Below the pieces are notes generated by a model. That model made no database searches. It saw only the letters and a program-made list of their open reading frames with translations, and had not been told where the DNA came from. Of a stretch of DNA of 64,000 nucleotides, positions 50,641 to 59,146 are shown piece by piece; the stretch's first letter is position 1; every line of letters begins with the position of its first letter. A program made the position numbers and the translations under genes. This DNA comes from Parvularcula bermudensis HTCC2503 (lineage in GTDB: Bacteria > Pseudomonadota > Alphaproteobacteria > Caulobacterales > Parvularculaceae), in the NCBI RefSeq assembly GCF_000152825.2, contig NC_014414.1:1-64000 (forward strand), read 5' to 3'.

Positions 50641-52023
50641 GTGACCGAAAACGACACCGATCAATCGCCCAAGACGACACCGACATTCTCCGAACTTGGT
50701 CTCGATACCAAGATCCTGGAGGCGTTGACGGAGTCCGGCTATACGCATCCGACCCCGATCCAGGCCGACGCGATCCCCGAGGCCCTCCGCGGTCGCGACG
50801 TGCTGGGTATCGCGCAAACAGGGACCGGAAAAACGGCCTCCTTTGTCCTGCCCGTCATTCATCGACTGGCCAGGGGGCGGGCCCGGGCGCGTATGCCACG
50901 GTCGCTTATTCTCGCGCCAACCCGAGAACTCGCCGCCCAGGTCTCTGAACAGTTCGAGAAATACGGGAAGAACCATAAGCTGAGCATGGCGCTGCTGATT
51001 GGCGGGGTCTCGTTCGCCGATCAGGACGCCAAGCTGACCCGTGGCGTCGATGTGCTTATCGCGACCCCCGGCCGACTGCTCGACCATCATGAGCGGGGCA
51101 AATTGCTGCTCACCGGACTAGAGGTGATGGTGGTCGACGAGGCTGACCGCATGCTCGATATGGGGTTCATCCCGGACCTTGAGCGGATCTTCAAACTGAC
51201 CCCCTTTACGCGGCAGACCCTGTTCTTCTCCGCCACAATGCCGCCGGAGATCCAGAGACTGACCGACCAATTCCTGTCGGCCCCGGCGAGGATCGAAGTG
51301 GCAAAGCCCGCCACCACCGCCAAGACGATTACCCAACGGATCGCCCGCCTGCCGAGCGGGGAGGACAAGCTGAAGCGCGCCGCCCTTCGGCATCTGGTGG
51401 AAACAGCCGAAAATCTCAAAAACGGTATTATCTTCTGCAATCGGAAGAAAAATGTCGATGTCATCGCCAAGTCTTTGCAAGAGCATGGCTTCGATGCGCG
51501 ACCGATCCATGGCGATTTACCGCAAAGTTTCCGCACGGAAACCTTACAGATGTTCCGCGATGGGGGGCTGAAGCTGCTTGTCGCATCGGATGTGGCGGCC
51601 CGGGGGCTCGACATCCCCGATGTCAGTCACGTCTTCAATTTCTCGGTGCCGATCAATGCTGACGATTATGTCCATCGCATCGGACGGACAGGACGCGCCG
51701 GCCGCCTGGGTCACGCGGTCATGCTGGTCACCCCAGACGATGGAAAAGCGTTCGATGCCGTCCTGAAGGTCACCGGTCTCGACAAGATCGAAGAGCACGA
51801 TATCAGCGCGCTGCTCGACGATTGGAACGGCGCCGCGCGCCCCCCCGAAAAGGGCCGGAACAACCGGCGCGGCGGCCCCAACAAGAAAGAGGCGAGCAGC
51901 AGTCGCCCGACGAGCAATAAGGGGCGTGACCGACGGGATGACCGTCACGACGATGGACCCGCCGACCCGGTCGTTGGCTTTGGCGATCACACACCGGATT
52001 TTCTTCTGAAAGAAATGTCCTAA
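50641..52023 (+). CDS. rhlE: DEAD-box RNA helicase, RhlE-type
   Basis: 460 residues, GTG start. Q-motif G-Y-T-H-P-T-P-I-Q, Walker A A-Q-T-G-T-G-K-T, P-T-R-E-L-A, D-E-A-D, S-A-T, and motif VI H-R-I-G-R-T-G-R-A-G are all present in order. The basic low-complexity tail (N-R-R-G-G-P-N-K-K) is typical of RhlE. It remodels RNA in ribosome assembly or decay. It is convergent with miaA and overlaps it by 4 bp. Confidence 0.9.
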   Translation: MTENDTDQSPKTTPTFSELGLDTKILEALTESGYTHPTPIQADAIPEALRGRDVLGIAQTGTGKTASFVLPVIHRLARGRARARMPRSLILAPTRELAAQVSEQFEKYGKNHKLSMALLIGGVSFADQDAKLTRGVDVLIATPGRLLDHHERGKLLLTGLEVMVVDEADRMLDMGFIPDLERIFKLTPFTRQTLFFSATMPPEIQRLTDQFLSAPARIEVAKPATTAKTITQRIARLPSGEDKLKRAALRHLVETAENLKNGIIFCNRKKNVDVIAKSLQEHGFDARPIHGDLPQSFRTETLQMFRDGGLKLLVASDVAARGLDIPDVSHVFNFSVPINADDYVHRIGRTGRAGRLGHAVMLVTPDDGKAFDAVLKVTGLDKIEEHDISALLDDWNGAARPPEKGRNNRRGGPNKKEASSSRPTSNKGRDRRDDRHDDGPADPVVGFGDHTPDFLLKEMS

Positions 52024-52928
52024 CGGCGCCCCTGGCCGCCCCCCAATGCCTCGTTGAGAGCGTTGGCCGAGGCCGATTGCGGCCATGCCGAGAACTGATT
52101 GTTGAACCAGGTGGTTTGGCGCTTCACCAGGCGGTGGGTGGCCGTCACCGCCGCCGACACGCCCTCCTCGAGGGACCATTCCCCCGCCAAGACCTTGGAC
52201 AGCTCCCGCACCCCGACCGCCTTCATGATCGGCAAGGACAGCGACAGATCCCTGGCCAACAGCGCCGCCACTTCTCCCATAGCGCCCCTCTCCACCATGG
52301 CGGCGAAACGGTGCGCAGAGCGGGTCCGCAAGGTTTCGCGATCTGGCATCAATACGCCCCGCGCCCACTCAATCGTGAGAACCGGCGTCGGGGGCACCCG
52401 CTGCCATTCACTCAGCGGCGTCCCCGTGGCGGTCGCCACGGTCCAGGCGCGCAAATGGCGCTGTCGGTCCGCCGGCGCCAAAGCCTCCATCGCAGGATCG
52501 AGGTTAAGCACCTCACGGCGGAAGTCCTCCGGCCCCAATTGCGCCCAGCGCGCCGCCGCCGCTCTCCCATAGCTATCGTCGATGGGGGGGATGGGGGACA
52601 GGCCGTCGGTCAGCGCCTTCAGCCACAGGCCAGTGCCACCGACCACGATTGGGCGCCGGCCCCGCGCCAGAATATCGTCGCAGAGGGCCGCCGCCTTGCG
52701 GGCGAAGAGACCAGCCGACCACCGCTCCTCCCCCGGGACACAATTATAGAGGTGGTGGGGAATTTGGGCCCGGTCGACAGCGCTCGGCGAGGCCGTCAGG
52801 ATCGGCAGCTCGCGATAGATTTGCATCGCATCGGCATTGACGATCTCGCCGTCGAGCGCGGCAGCGATCTCCAAGGCCGCGGCGGATTTGCCGCTGGCCG
52901 TGGGTCCGGCGATGATCACCCCTTCCAT
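52020..52928 (-). CDS. miaA: tRNA dimethylallyltransferase MiaA
   Basis: 302 residues from ATG 52928; the longer frame adds unrelated sequence. Walker A G-P-T-A-S-G-K-S at 8-15, N-A-D-A-M-Q-I-Y-R-E-L, V-G-G-T-G-L-W, and the late K-R-Q-T-T-W-F-N-N-Q segment define MiaA. It adds a dimethylallyl group to A37 of tRNAs reading UNN codons. Divergent from the glutaredoxin gene. Confidence 0.95.
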   Translation of the reverse strand: MEGVIIAGPTASGKSAAALEIAAALDGEIVNADAMQIYRELPILTASPSAVDRAQIPHHLYNCVPGEERWSAGLFARKAAALCDDILARGRRPIVVGGTGLWLKALTDGLSPIPPIDDSYGRAAAARWAQLGPEDFRREVLNLDPAMEALAPADRQRHLRAWTVATATGTPLSEWQRVPPTPVLTIEWARGVLMPDRETLRTRSAHRFAAMVERGAMGEVAALLARDLSLSLPIMKAVGVRELSKVLAGEWSLEEGVSAAVTATHRLVKRQTTWFNNQFSAWPQSASANALNEALGGGQGRR

Positions 52929-53015
52929 CTGTGTCTTCCGCCCAATAGCTCTAGGAATTCGCGTCACGCCGCTTAGGTGATGAACTGAAGACACCACCCA
53001 CGAGGAGAGTACACC

Positions 53016-53351
53016 ATGACCGCATCCGCCCGAGAGGAAATCGACTCGGCCATCAAGTCGAACGACATCATGCTGTTTATGAAGGGAACGCCGCAATTCC
53101 CCCAATGTGGATTTTCAAGTGCAGTGGTGCAGATCCTCGACTATCTCGGCGCCGACTATGGATCGATGAACGTTCTTGAGGATCAAGAGATCCGGCAGGG
53201 GATTAAAGACTATTCCGATTGGCCGACGATCCCCCAACTCTACGTCAAAGGGGAGTTTGTGGGCGGCTGTGACATCATCCGCGAGATGTTCGAGCAAGGC
53301 GAACTTCGGCCTTTCCTCGCAGAAAAAGGGCTTATCACCGCCGAAGCGTAA
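53016..53351 (+). CDS. grxD: Monothiol glutaredoxin Grx4/GrxD
   Basis: 111 residues, the family length. [16 protein letters not shown] carries the C-G-F-S active site, with [19 protein letters not shown] glutathione-binding region. It holds and delivers [2Fe-2S] clusters. Confidence 0.96.
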   Translation: MTASAREEIDSAIKSNDIMLFMKGTPQFPQCGFSSAVVQILDYLGADYGSMNVLEDQEIRQGIKDYSDWPTIPQLYVKGEFVGGCDIIREMFEQGELRPFLAEKGLITAEA

Positions 53352-53368
53352 GGCCCGCCCACGAAAAA

Positions 53369-53389
53369 GGCGCCGCTGATCGCGGCGCC
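53369..53389 (-). terminator. Intrinsic terminator of rpsD (bidirectional)
   Basis: Perfect 8-bp stem GGCGCCGC / GCGGCGCC with a 5-base loop between the convergent grxD and rpsD genes. On the minus strand it is followed by TTTTT, so it ends rpsD transcripts; on the plus strand the T-run (CATTTCT) is weaker. Confidence 0.8.
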
Positions 53390-53453
53390 CATTTCTCGAT
53401 TTGCGATGGCCTGCACCATTTGGCGGTCGCGCCGACGCGCGGCCCCCGCGTTC

Positions 53454-54071
53454 TTAGGAAGCGTAGTACTCAACGACGAGGTTCGGCTCCATCGTCGCGG
53501 CGTAGGGCACATCGGAGAATTCAGGGACCCGAACCAAGGTTGCAGTCATTTTCTTTGGGTCGACATCCACATAATCGGGGATATCACGCTCAGGCAGTTG
53601 GAGGGCCTCAAGGACGAGGGCCATATTCTTGGATCGTTCGCGAACTTCCACGACATCGCCGGGCTTCAGGCGGTAGGAAGGGATATTCGTCCGCACTCCA
53701 TTCACCTTGACGTGACCGTGGTTCACGAATTGCCGCGCGGCAAACACAGTGGGCACGAATTTCGCCCGATAGACCACGGCGTCGAGCCGGGATTCCAAAA
53801 TGCCGATCATCAGCTCGGCGGTGTTCCCCTTCCGCTTCGCCGCCTCGTCATAGATCCGCTGGAACTGCTTTTCGGAGATGTTGCCGTAATAGCCCTTGAG
53901 CTTCTGCTTGGCCATCAATTGCTGGCCAAAGTCGGACATCTTGCCGGCGCGGCGTTGGCCGTGCATCCCGGGCTTATATTCACGACGATTGAAGGGAGAT
54001 TTCGGGCGACCCCAAATATTTTCGCCGACCCGACGGTCGATTTTATACTTTGCGTTCTGACGCTTTGACAT
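53454..54071 (-). CDS. rpsD: 30S ribosomal protein S4
   Basis: 205 residues from ATG 54071 ([14 protein letters not shown]). K-P-G-M-H-G-Q-R-R near the N-terminus, [10 protein letters not shown] and the S4 RNA-binding motif [14 protein letters not shown] are diagnostic. The upstream extension to 54194 is not conserved-looking. Monocistronic with its own terminator. Confidence 0.97.
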   Translation of the reverse strand: MSKRQNAKYKIDRRVGENIWGRPKSPFNRREYKPGMHGQRRAGKMSDFGQQLMAKQKLKGYYGNISEKQFQRIYDEAAKRKGNTAELMIGILESRLDAVVYRAKFVPTVFAARQFVNHGHVKVNGVRTNIPSYRLKPGDVVEVRERSKNMALVLEALQLPERDIPDYVDVDPKKMTATLVRVPEFSDVPYAATMEPNLVVEYYAS

Positions 54072-54234
54072 TCTCGTACTCTGTTTTCCGCGCGGTCCGG
54101 TCCGGTGGACACCCCACCGGACGATTGCAACGGCGGTGATCGCGCGCCCCGTCATGAAGCGGCGGCCTCTAATCCAAGCGCCTCTCTCTGTCAATCAAGG
54201 CCGCCGTCGGGCGCCCCCAAAAAGGTCGGCAGCG

Positions 54235-55140
54235 TTAGAACCGATACGGCGTCCGGAGACGTTGGATATAGAGTGGGGTGCGGCTCGGCTGCATCTGGAT
54301 TTCCCAAACGGGATTGGCGCCGCGTTGCGCCTCGAACCGCTCTTCGGTGATCTGATAGCCCTCGATCTCGATACGGGCCGCGAGGGACAGCGTGTCACGA
54401 CCGGGAACGCCCGGCAAACTGGTCGAGAAGTACATCGCATTATCGCGGTAATCGACTTCGGCGCCGGAATTGCGGAACAAATTATAGGTCGTCCGGGTGC
54501 CTTCGACGTTAAGGCGCCCACGGAGCCCCCCTTGGATCGCCATTTTCGAGATGTCTTTGGAAATCCCGTTCGGCAGCACAACTTTGATCCGCAACTCATA
54601 AGCGCGAGCGCGATTGGTCTCGGCGTCCGTTGTCGTGGATTGCGTCTGTGAAAAGGTCAGGGGCACCAAGCGCGCCCCGCCATAGGGGCGGAATGAGATC
54701 TCATCGGTGGCGATGTTTCCGCCATCCCCAGCAGGGGGCAGATCATCGATGAAGTTCGAGGTCGGCAGGGCCCCGGTCAGCCCCGGCAGGGGAGCCCCCA
54801 TATCGGACGGGGCAATCGTCATGATCGCCGCTAACGCGCCAAACCCTTGGGCAAAGGCGCCCCGGAAGGTGATGGGCTGAAAATAGAAGATCGACAGGGC
54901 CCCAATCAGCATGAGGAGCAAAACGACGACATAAAGAGGAATAGGGCCGAGACCGACGGCATTACTGATCCTGGTCACCCATTCGCCGAATAAAAACAAA
55001 GCCGACGCCTCGTTCGACTGCGTCATATCGATGAAAGTTGCGACAGCGATGCCCAGAGCCGCGGCGATACCGAAGCCGAATTTGTCAAAAACCCCGTACC
55101 CACCGTCAAGACGGTGCGTTTTGCGATCACCATATGCCAT
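54235..55140 (-). CDS. Unknown membrane protein
   Basis: 301 residues. N-terminal cytoplasmic segment M-A-Y-G-D-R-K-T-H-R, then hydrophobic helices at about 23-38, 67-87 and 92-107, and a beta-rich C-terminal half with R-A-Y-E-L-R-I-K-V-V-L-P-N-G and G-R-L-N-V-E-G-T-R-T-T-Y-N-L-F-R-N-S-G-A-E. I do not recognise the family. It starts 163 bp before rpsD on the same strand but is probably separate. The composition is that of the chromosome. Confidence 0.75.
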   Translation of the reverse strand: MAYGDRKTHRLDGGYGVFDKFGFGIAAALGIAVATFIDMTQSNEASALFLFGEWVTRISNAVGLGPIPLYVVVLLLMLIGALSIFYFQPITFRGAFAQGFGALAAIMTIAPSDMGAPLPGLTGALPTSNFIDDLPPAGDGGNIATDEISFRPYGGARLVPLTFSQTQSTTTDAETNRARAYELRIKVVLPNGISKDISKMAIQGGLRGRLNVEGTRTTYNLFRNSGAEVDYRDNAMYFSTSLPGVPGRDTLSLAARIEIEGYQITEERFEAQRGANPVWEIQMQPSRTPLYIQRLRTPYRF

Positions 55141-55199
55141 GGCCGATATTTCCCCAAAGACCTCGATCGAACAATATCACGACGGTTAACGCCCGACAA

Positions 55200-55958
55200 T
55201 CAAGCCGGCGCGCCCTGTGGTCGGGCGCCGTCGAAATCGATATCGAAGAGATGCTCGAGACTGGTTTTCCGCAGTCCCGCTTTCGAAACATCATAGGCCG
55301 TGACATTGACCGCCTTGATGATGGTGCGCGTGATCTCGACCCCGCCATGCGTGTCTGTCACCACGTCGAAATCGAGGACATTGATACACGCCAGATCCTG
55401 CTCGAACGCGCCGACCCCCTTGAGCCCGGCCCCGCTGACCCGGGACAGCAGCAAGCGATTGATCCCGTCATGGGCGACCAACAGCGCCTGGCGCCAGCGA
55501 TAATCGGTAATGAGCGAAGAGAGGCCACGGCCACTGCGCTCGAACGCGTCGGCGAAGGACTCTCCCCCCGGCAAAAAGGTTGCGTCTTGGTCAGCCGCCG
55601 CTTCGAGGCTGAAAGCCAGCCAGGCAGCCAGTTCCTCACGGGATTTTGCCACGACCTTGCCGCCGGCAAGCTCCTCGAAGGTCGGCATATTGATCGGCGT
55701 GGGCCCGGCCCGGTCATTCTGCTCAAGGACGAGCCGCGCGGTTTCCTGGGTCCGCGGCAAGCCTGAGGTAAAGACCGCATCAAAGGAGATGTCGGATAAA
55801 AGAACTCCAGCCGCCCGCGCCTGCGCGCAGCCATGCTCGGTCAGCGGCACTTGGCGAAAATCGGTCAGGCCCGGCGCGAAATAATCCACATGGCCATGGC
55901 GCATGAGATAAAGTCGGCGTCGACCGATCATGGGCAATTGAGGATCGTCTTGGGTCAT
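55200..55958 (-). CDS. Histidine phosphatase family protein
   Basis: 252 residues. L-Y-L-M-R-H-G-H-V near residue 13-21 holds the phospho-accepting histidine; L-T-E-H-G, F-T-S-G-L-P-R-T-Q-E-T-A and a late V-A-H-D-G-I-N-R motif complete a phosphoglycerate-mutase-like fold. The R-H-G-H and second-histidine motif (A-H-D-G in place of G-H-G/S-H-G) are compatible with activity. Substrate unknown. Confidence 0.88.
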   Translation of the reverse strand: MTQDDPQLPMIGRRRLYLMRHGHVDYFAPGLTDFRQVPLTEHGCAQARAAGVLLSDISFDAVFTSGLPRTQETARLVLEQNDRAGPTPINMPTFEELAGGKVVAKSREELAAWLAFSLEAAADQDATFLPGGESFADAFERSGRGLSSLITDYRWRQALLVAHDGINRLLLSRVSGAGLKGVGAFEQDLACINVLDFDVVTDTHGGVEITRTIIKAVNVTAYDVSKAGLRKTSLEHLFDIDFDGARPQGAPA

Positions 55959-56146
55959 AATGGGCGGCGGTCCGGCACTTCAATTGCTCTTTCGATTGAG
56001 GCGCGATAGCCTACTTATCGCTAGGATGCGACGGCTAGAGCCGCCAAAGTGGCGCATGCCCCGTGGGAGCGGTGGTCTGACCTCGTGGGCCCTATGCAGG
56101 CGAAGGCCTGCGCAAGGGGAGCCCTCGGCGGACCGAGTATGGGGCA

Positions 56147-57850
56147 ATGAGGGGGAGCGCAAAGGTGCGACGCAGCGGACGGGAGATACTCGCCCTCTTT
56201 CTGTTGATTGCGTCAGGGGTTTACGGCCTTGGCTTTTGGAGCCTCGTCACCTTCGACCCCGACAGCGCATGGACCCGATATGAGCTGCTCGATGAGAGCG
56301 GCCGCACGGCGAGAGCGGCATGGCACGGCAGTAAAGCGATCGCGCTGCGCCTCGAAGACGGGCTGGACGGGCCTGAGACGCAGAATATGCAGCTCATCGT
56401 GGCAGGGGCGCACGACCGCGCCGGCGATCCCGATGAGGCGATCCGGCTTTATCGAGCGGTGCTCGAGGGCCCCATGGGGGAAGAAATGCGCCCCGCCGAC
56501 GAGATGGCCATCGTCTACCGGATAGCCGATCTTCATCTCACCCAAGGCCGGGTCGTCGAGGCGGCCTCCCTCGCCGTTCGGATTGTCGAGGCCGCAGGGG
56601 CCGGTCACGTTGCCCATAGCCGCGTGCCAGACGCAGAGACCGCTCTCTACACAGACTATCTTGACAGGTTATCGACTGACCTCCGGGGGCTCCTGCCCCC
56701 GAATGATCGTCGCCCCCCCATAGCGGGTGAGACCCCCGATTTGCTGGTGGCCGCGGAAAACATGACTACCCTCGGCGCCTATTATGCCGCAAGGGGCACG
56801 CCCCCGGAAACCGCGGCGGGGCTTTTGTCCACCGCCTATGACCTCAGGGCCTCTCTGTTGGGCATCGATCATCAAGATACGATCCATTCTGCCCTGCTTC
56901 TCGGTCCCGTGTACGAACGGATGGGACAGGTCGACAAAGCCGTGCCGCTCTATCTCGACGCTTTCCATGCCCAAGAGAGGACCTATGGGGCCAATCACCC
57001 CGTCCTGAGCCTATATATCCGTCTTTTGGTATCCGCTTACGAAGAGCAGGGCCGAATGACAGAGGCAGAGGCGCTGAACCTCCATATGCGGAATATCTTC
57101 AGTGATGCCTTTGGCGCGAGGCGCTACGCTGCCAACCAGGACCGGGACCGCACAGCGGACATCAACCGGCCCGTGTCCGAGGCGTTTCCCCTCCCCGCCT
57201 CTTACAAGCCCGACGATTTGGTGGCCGCGGGCGCCGAGGCAATCCCCCTATCGAAACTGCCCCATCTCGACGAAATGAAAATCCGCATGGCCAGCATCGA
57301 CGAGACGACATCGATGCCGGCTTCGCTCTCGGCTCTCCTTTCCCAATGCGAACAGCCGGGGGAAGCGCTTTCCTTACGGTCCGGCTATCGCAGCTACGAT
57401 ACCCAGGCGCAGCTCTATCGCCGCGCCGGACCCAAGGGCCGGGTAACGCCGCCAGGCACCTCCGAGCATCAATTGGGCTTGGCGGCCGATATCGATGTCA
57501 ACGGACGGTTCATGCGCGCCAGCGATCGGGCCTATCGGTGTTTTGAGGAAAATGCGTTCCGCTATGGGTTCATCCTCACCTACCCCCAGGGCAACGATTA
57601 TTTGGGCGCGGATGACGGGTTCGAGCCGTGGCATTGGCGGTTCGTCGGCCCCCGCACGGCCCTGCTCTATCGAGAAATCGGTCCCTTGGGGAAACCGCAG
57701 GAGTTTCTTGCCGCCCTCCCCTGCTATGAAGAGCGAGCGATGTCGGGTCTGTTCTTGAGCGTCGAGGGGCGTGATGTATGTCTCGATACCCTTGCATCGG
57801 AGACGACAGCGCAAGATGATAAGGCAAAAGGGCGGGGAGAAACCGGTTAA
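56147..57850 (+). CDS. M15-family D,D-carboxypeptidase with N-terminal helical repeat domain
   Basis: 567 residues. One N-terminal TM helix (about 13-34); a helical TPR-like region at about 50-330 (L-G-P-V-Y-E-R-M-G-Q-V-D-K-A-V-P-L-Y motif). The C-terminal VanY/M15B peptidase has S-G-Y-R-S-Y-D-T-Q, zinc motif S-E-H-Q-L-G-L-A-A-D-I-D near 438-449 and E-P-W-H-W-R near 493. It should trim peptidoglycan peptides in the periplasm. The fusion with tetratricopeptide-like repeats is not the common VanY layout. Confidence 0.82.
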   Translation: MRGSAKVRRSGREILALFLLIASGVYGLGFWSLVTFDPDSAWTRYELLDESGRTARAAWHGSKAIALRLEDGLDGPETQNMQLIVAGAHDRAGDPDEAIRLYRAVLEGPMGEEMRPADEMAIVYRIADLHLTQGRVVEAASLAVRIVEAAGAGHVAHSRVPDAETALYTDYLDRLSTDLRGLLPPNDRRPPIAGETPDLLVAAENMTTLGAYYAARGTPPETAAGLLSTAYDLRASLLGIDHQDTIHSALLLGPVYERMGQVDKAVPLYLDAFHAQERTYGANHPVLSLYIRLLVSAYEEQGRMTEAEALNLHMRNIFSDAFGARRYAANQDRDRTADINRPVSEAFPLPASYKPDDLVAAGAEAIPLSKLPHLDEMKIRMASIDETTSMPASLSALLSQCEQPGEALSLRSGYRSYDTQAQLYRRAGPKGRVTPPGTSEHQLGLAADIDVNGRFMRASDRAYRCFEENAFRYGFILTYPQGNDYLGADDGFEPWHWRFVGPRTALLYREIGPLGKPQEFLAALPCYEERAMSGLFLSVEGRDVCLDTLASETTAQDDKAKGRGETG

Positions 57851-57853
57851 TTT

Positions 57854-59143
57854 ATGGGACATCAGGAATATCTCCGCCGCACAGCCTTTGTGCGATGCCT
57901 CTTCATTGAGCCGCCAAAGGATGTGGTCCGCGCCGCGGCAGACCACCCAATAGAGTTCGTCGGAAGCGAACGTCAGCCCGATATCGTTCTGGCCGATCTC
58001 CGCGAGATCCCCGACGAGCAGCTCGCGGGGCGGATCGCGACGGCCCAACAGGCCGCAACCGGCACGCCCCTCCTGTTCTTGATCGGCGGGGACCAACGCC
58101 GCGCCGCGCCGATCCTCTCGGCCGTCTCAATCGACACCGTCGTGATGAGCGCACCGGGAGAGGCTTTCCTGATGACGGCGATCAAACGGCGGGTTTTGCA
58201 GGCTGATCGCGCCGAAGAAGTCGCCCTTCGCCTTGAGGCAATGGCGGCCCTGGGACGCGGCGCCCTACCCGTCCCCTGCCTGCGGCCTCAACCTCGCGCG
58301 CTCTTCGTCGGGTTGCCAGGGGCGTTGAGCCTCAAAACGCTGACCGGATTGACCCGTCTGACACCGACAGGGGCCGCCCTCAGCCGGCATCAGGCCCTCA
58401 CGCTGTTGGAGATGAAGGCTGCGGACCGCGTCTTTATTCAGCCCCACAAACAACGGCGCCAGATGACCGGTCTTGTCCGGCTGATCCGTCGGCATTCCGA
58501 GCTCAGCTCTCTCCCGGTCATCGTCCTTGAGAAACACGCCAAGGGGCGACATCGCGCCTTTTGGGCCACGGCAGGGGCCAATGCGGTGGTTGAAATCGAC
58601 GACCTGCCCCTGGCGGTGGGCATGGCCGAACAGCTCAGCCGGGAAAGCCAGCTTGCCAAATCGGTCGAGGACAACCTCGCCGATCTCAGCTTTACCGATG
58701 ACGGCACTCAAAGTCGTCTCTGCGGCGGGCGCTTTTTTGAAGCCGTTCTCGCGCAACGCTGCCGCTCGGCGCACGCGCCCTTTTCCCTTGGCGCCGTGCG
58801 GCTGATCCCCCAGTCCTTGGGGACACCGCATCCAGCCATCTTCTCCGAGCCTGCCGTCTATGCGGCCATGGGCGCGACCAACACCGATCTCATTATGCGC
58901 GCAGCGCCCGATCTTCTGCTGATCAGCCTCCCGGGCAGCGACCGGATCGCCGCGCGACGGACCCTCCGCCTTTTGGCGACCCTCATCAGTGATCTGAAAT
59001 TTGGAGCGACCGAGGAGGCTCGAACCTTCGCCACCCGCACCGCGGTGGTCTCTGCCCGTCAAGGGGCGGACCCCAAAACGCTTATCCGTCAATTGGTGGC
59101 CGCAGTGGGCGAAGAGCGCGCGGAAACAAGAGAGCTCGCCTGA
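57854..59143 (+). CDS. Receiver-like/degenerate GGDEF protein (PleD/PopA-like)
   Basis: 429 residues starting 3 bp after the carboxypeptidase. Residues about 1-120 and 150-270 read like two diverged receiver domains (D-I-V-L-A-D-L-R, T-P-L-L-F-L-I-G and A-D-R-V-F-I-Q-P-H, L-P-V-I-V-L-E-K). The last 150 residues follow a GGDEF-domain pattern (G-G-R-F-F-E-A-V-L-A-Q-R-C, F-S-L-G-A-V-R-L, D-L-L-L-I-S-L-P-G-S-D) but lack the G-G-D/E-E-F signature. A non-catalytic c-di-GMP-linked regulator is inferred. Confidence 0.55.
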   Translation: MGHQEYLRRTAFVRCLFIEPPKDVVRAAADHPIEFVGSERQPDIVLADLREIPDEQLAGRIATAQQAATGTPLLFLIGGDQRRAAPILSAVSIDTVVMSAPGEAFLMTAIKRRVLQADRAEEVALRLEAMAALGRGALPVPCLRPQPRALFVGLPGALSLKTLTGLTRLTPTGAALSRHQALTLLEMKAADRVFIQPHKQRRQMTGLVRLIRRHSELSSLPVIVLEKHAKGRHRAFWATAGANAVVEIDDLPLAVGMAEQLSRESQLAKSVEDNLADLSFTDDGTQSRLCGGRFFEAVLAQRCRSAHAPFSLGAVRLIPQSLGTPHPAIFSEPAVYAAMGATNTDLIMRAAPDLLLISLPGSDRIAARRTLRLLATLISDLKFGATEEARTFATRTAVVSARQGADPKTLIRQLVAAVGEERAETRELA

Positions 59144-59146
59144 CCC

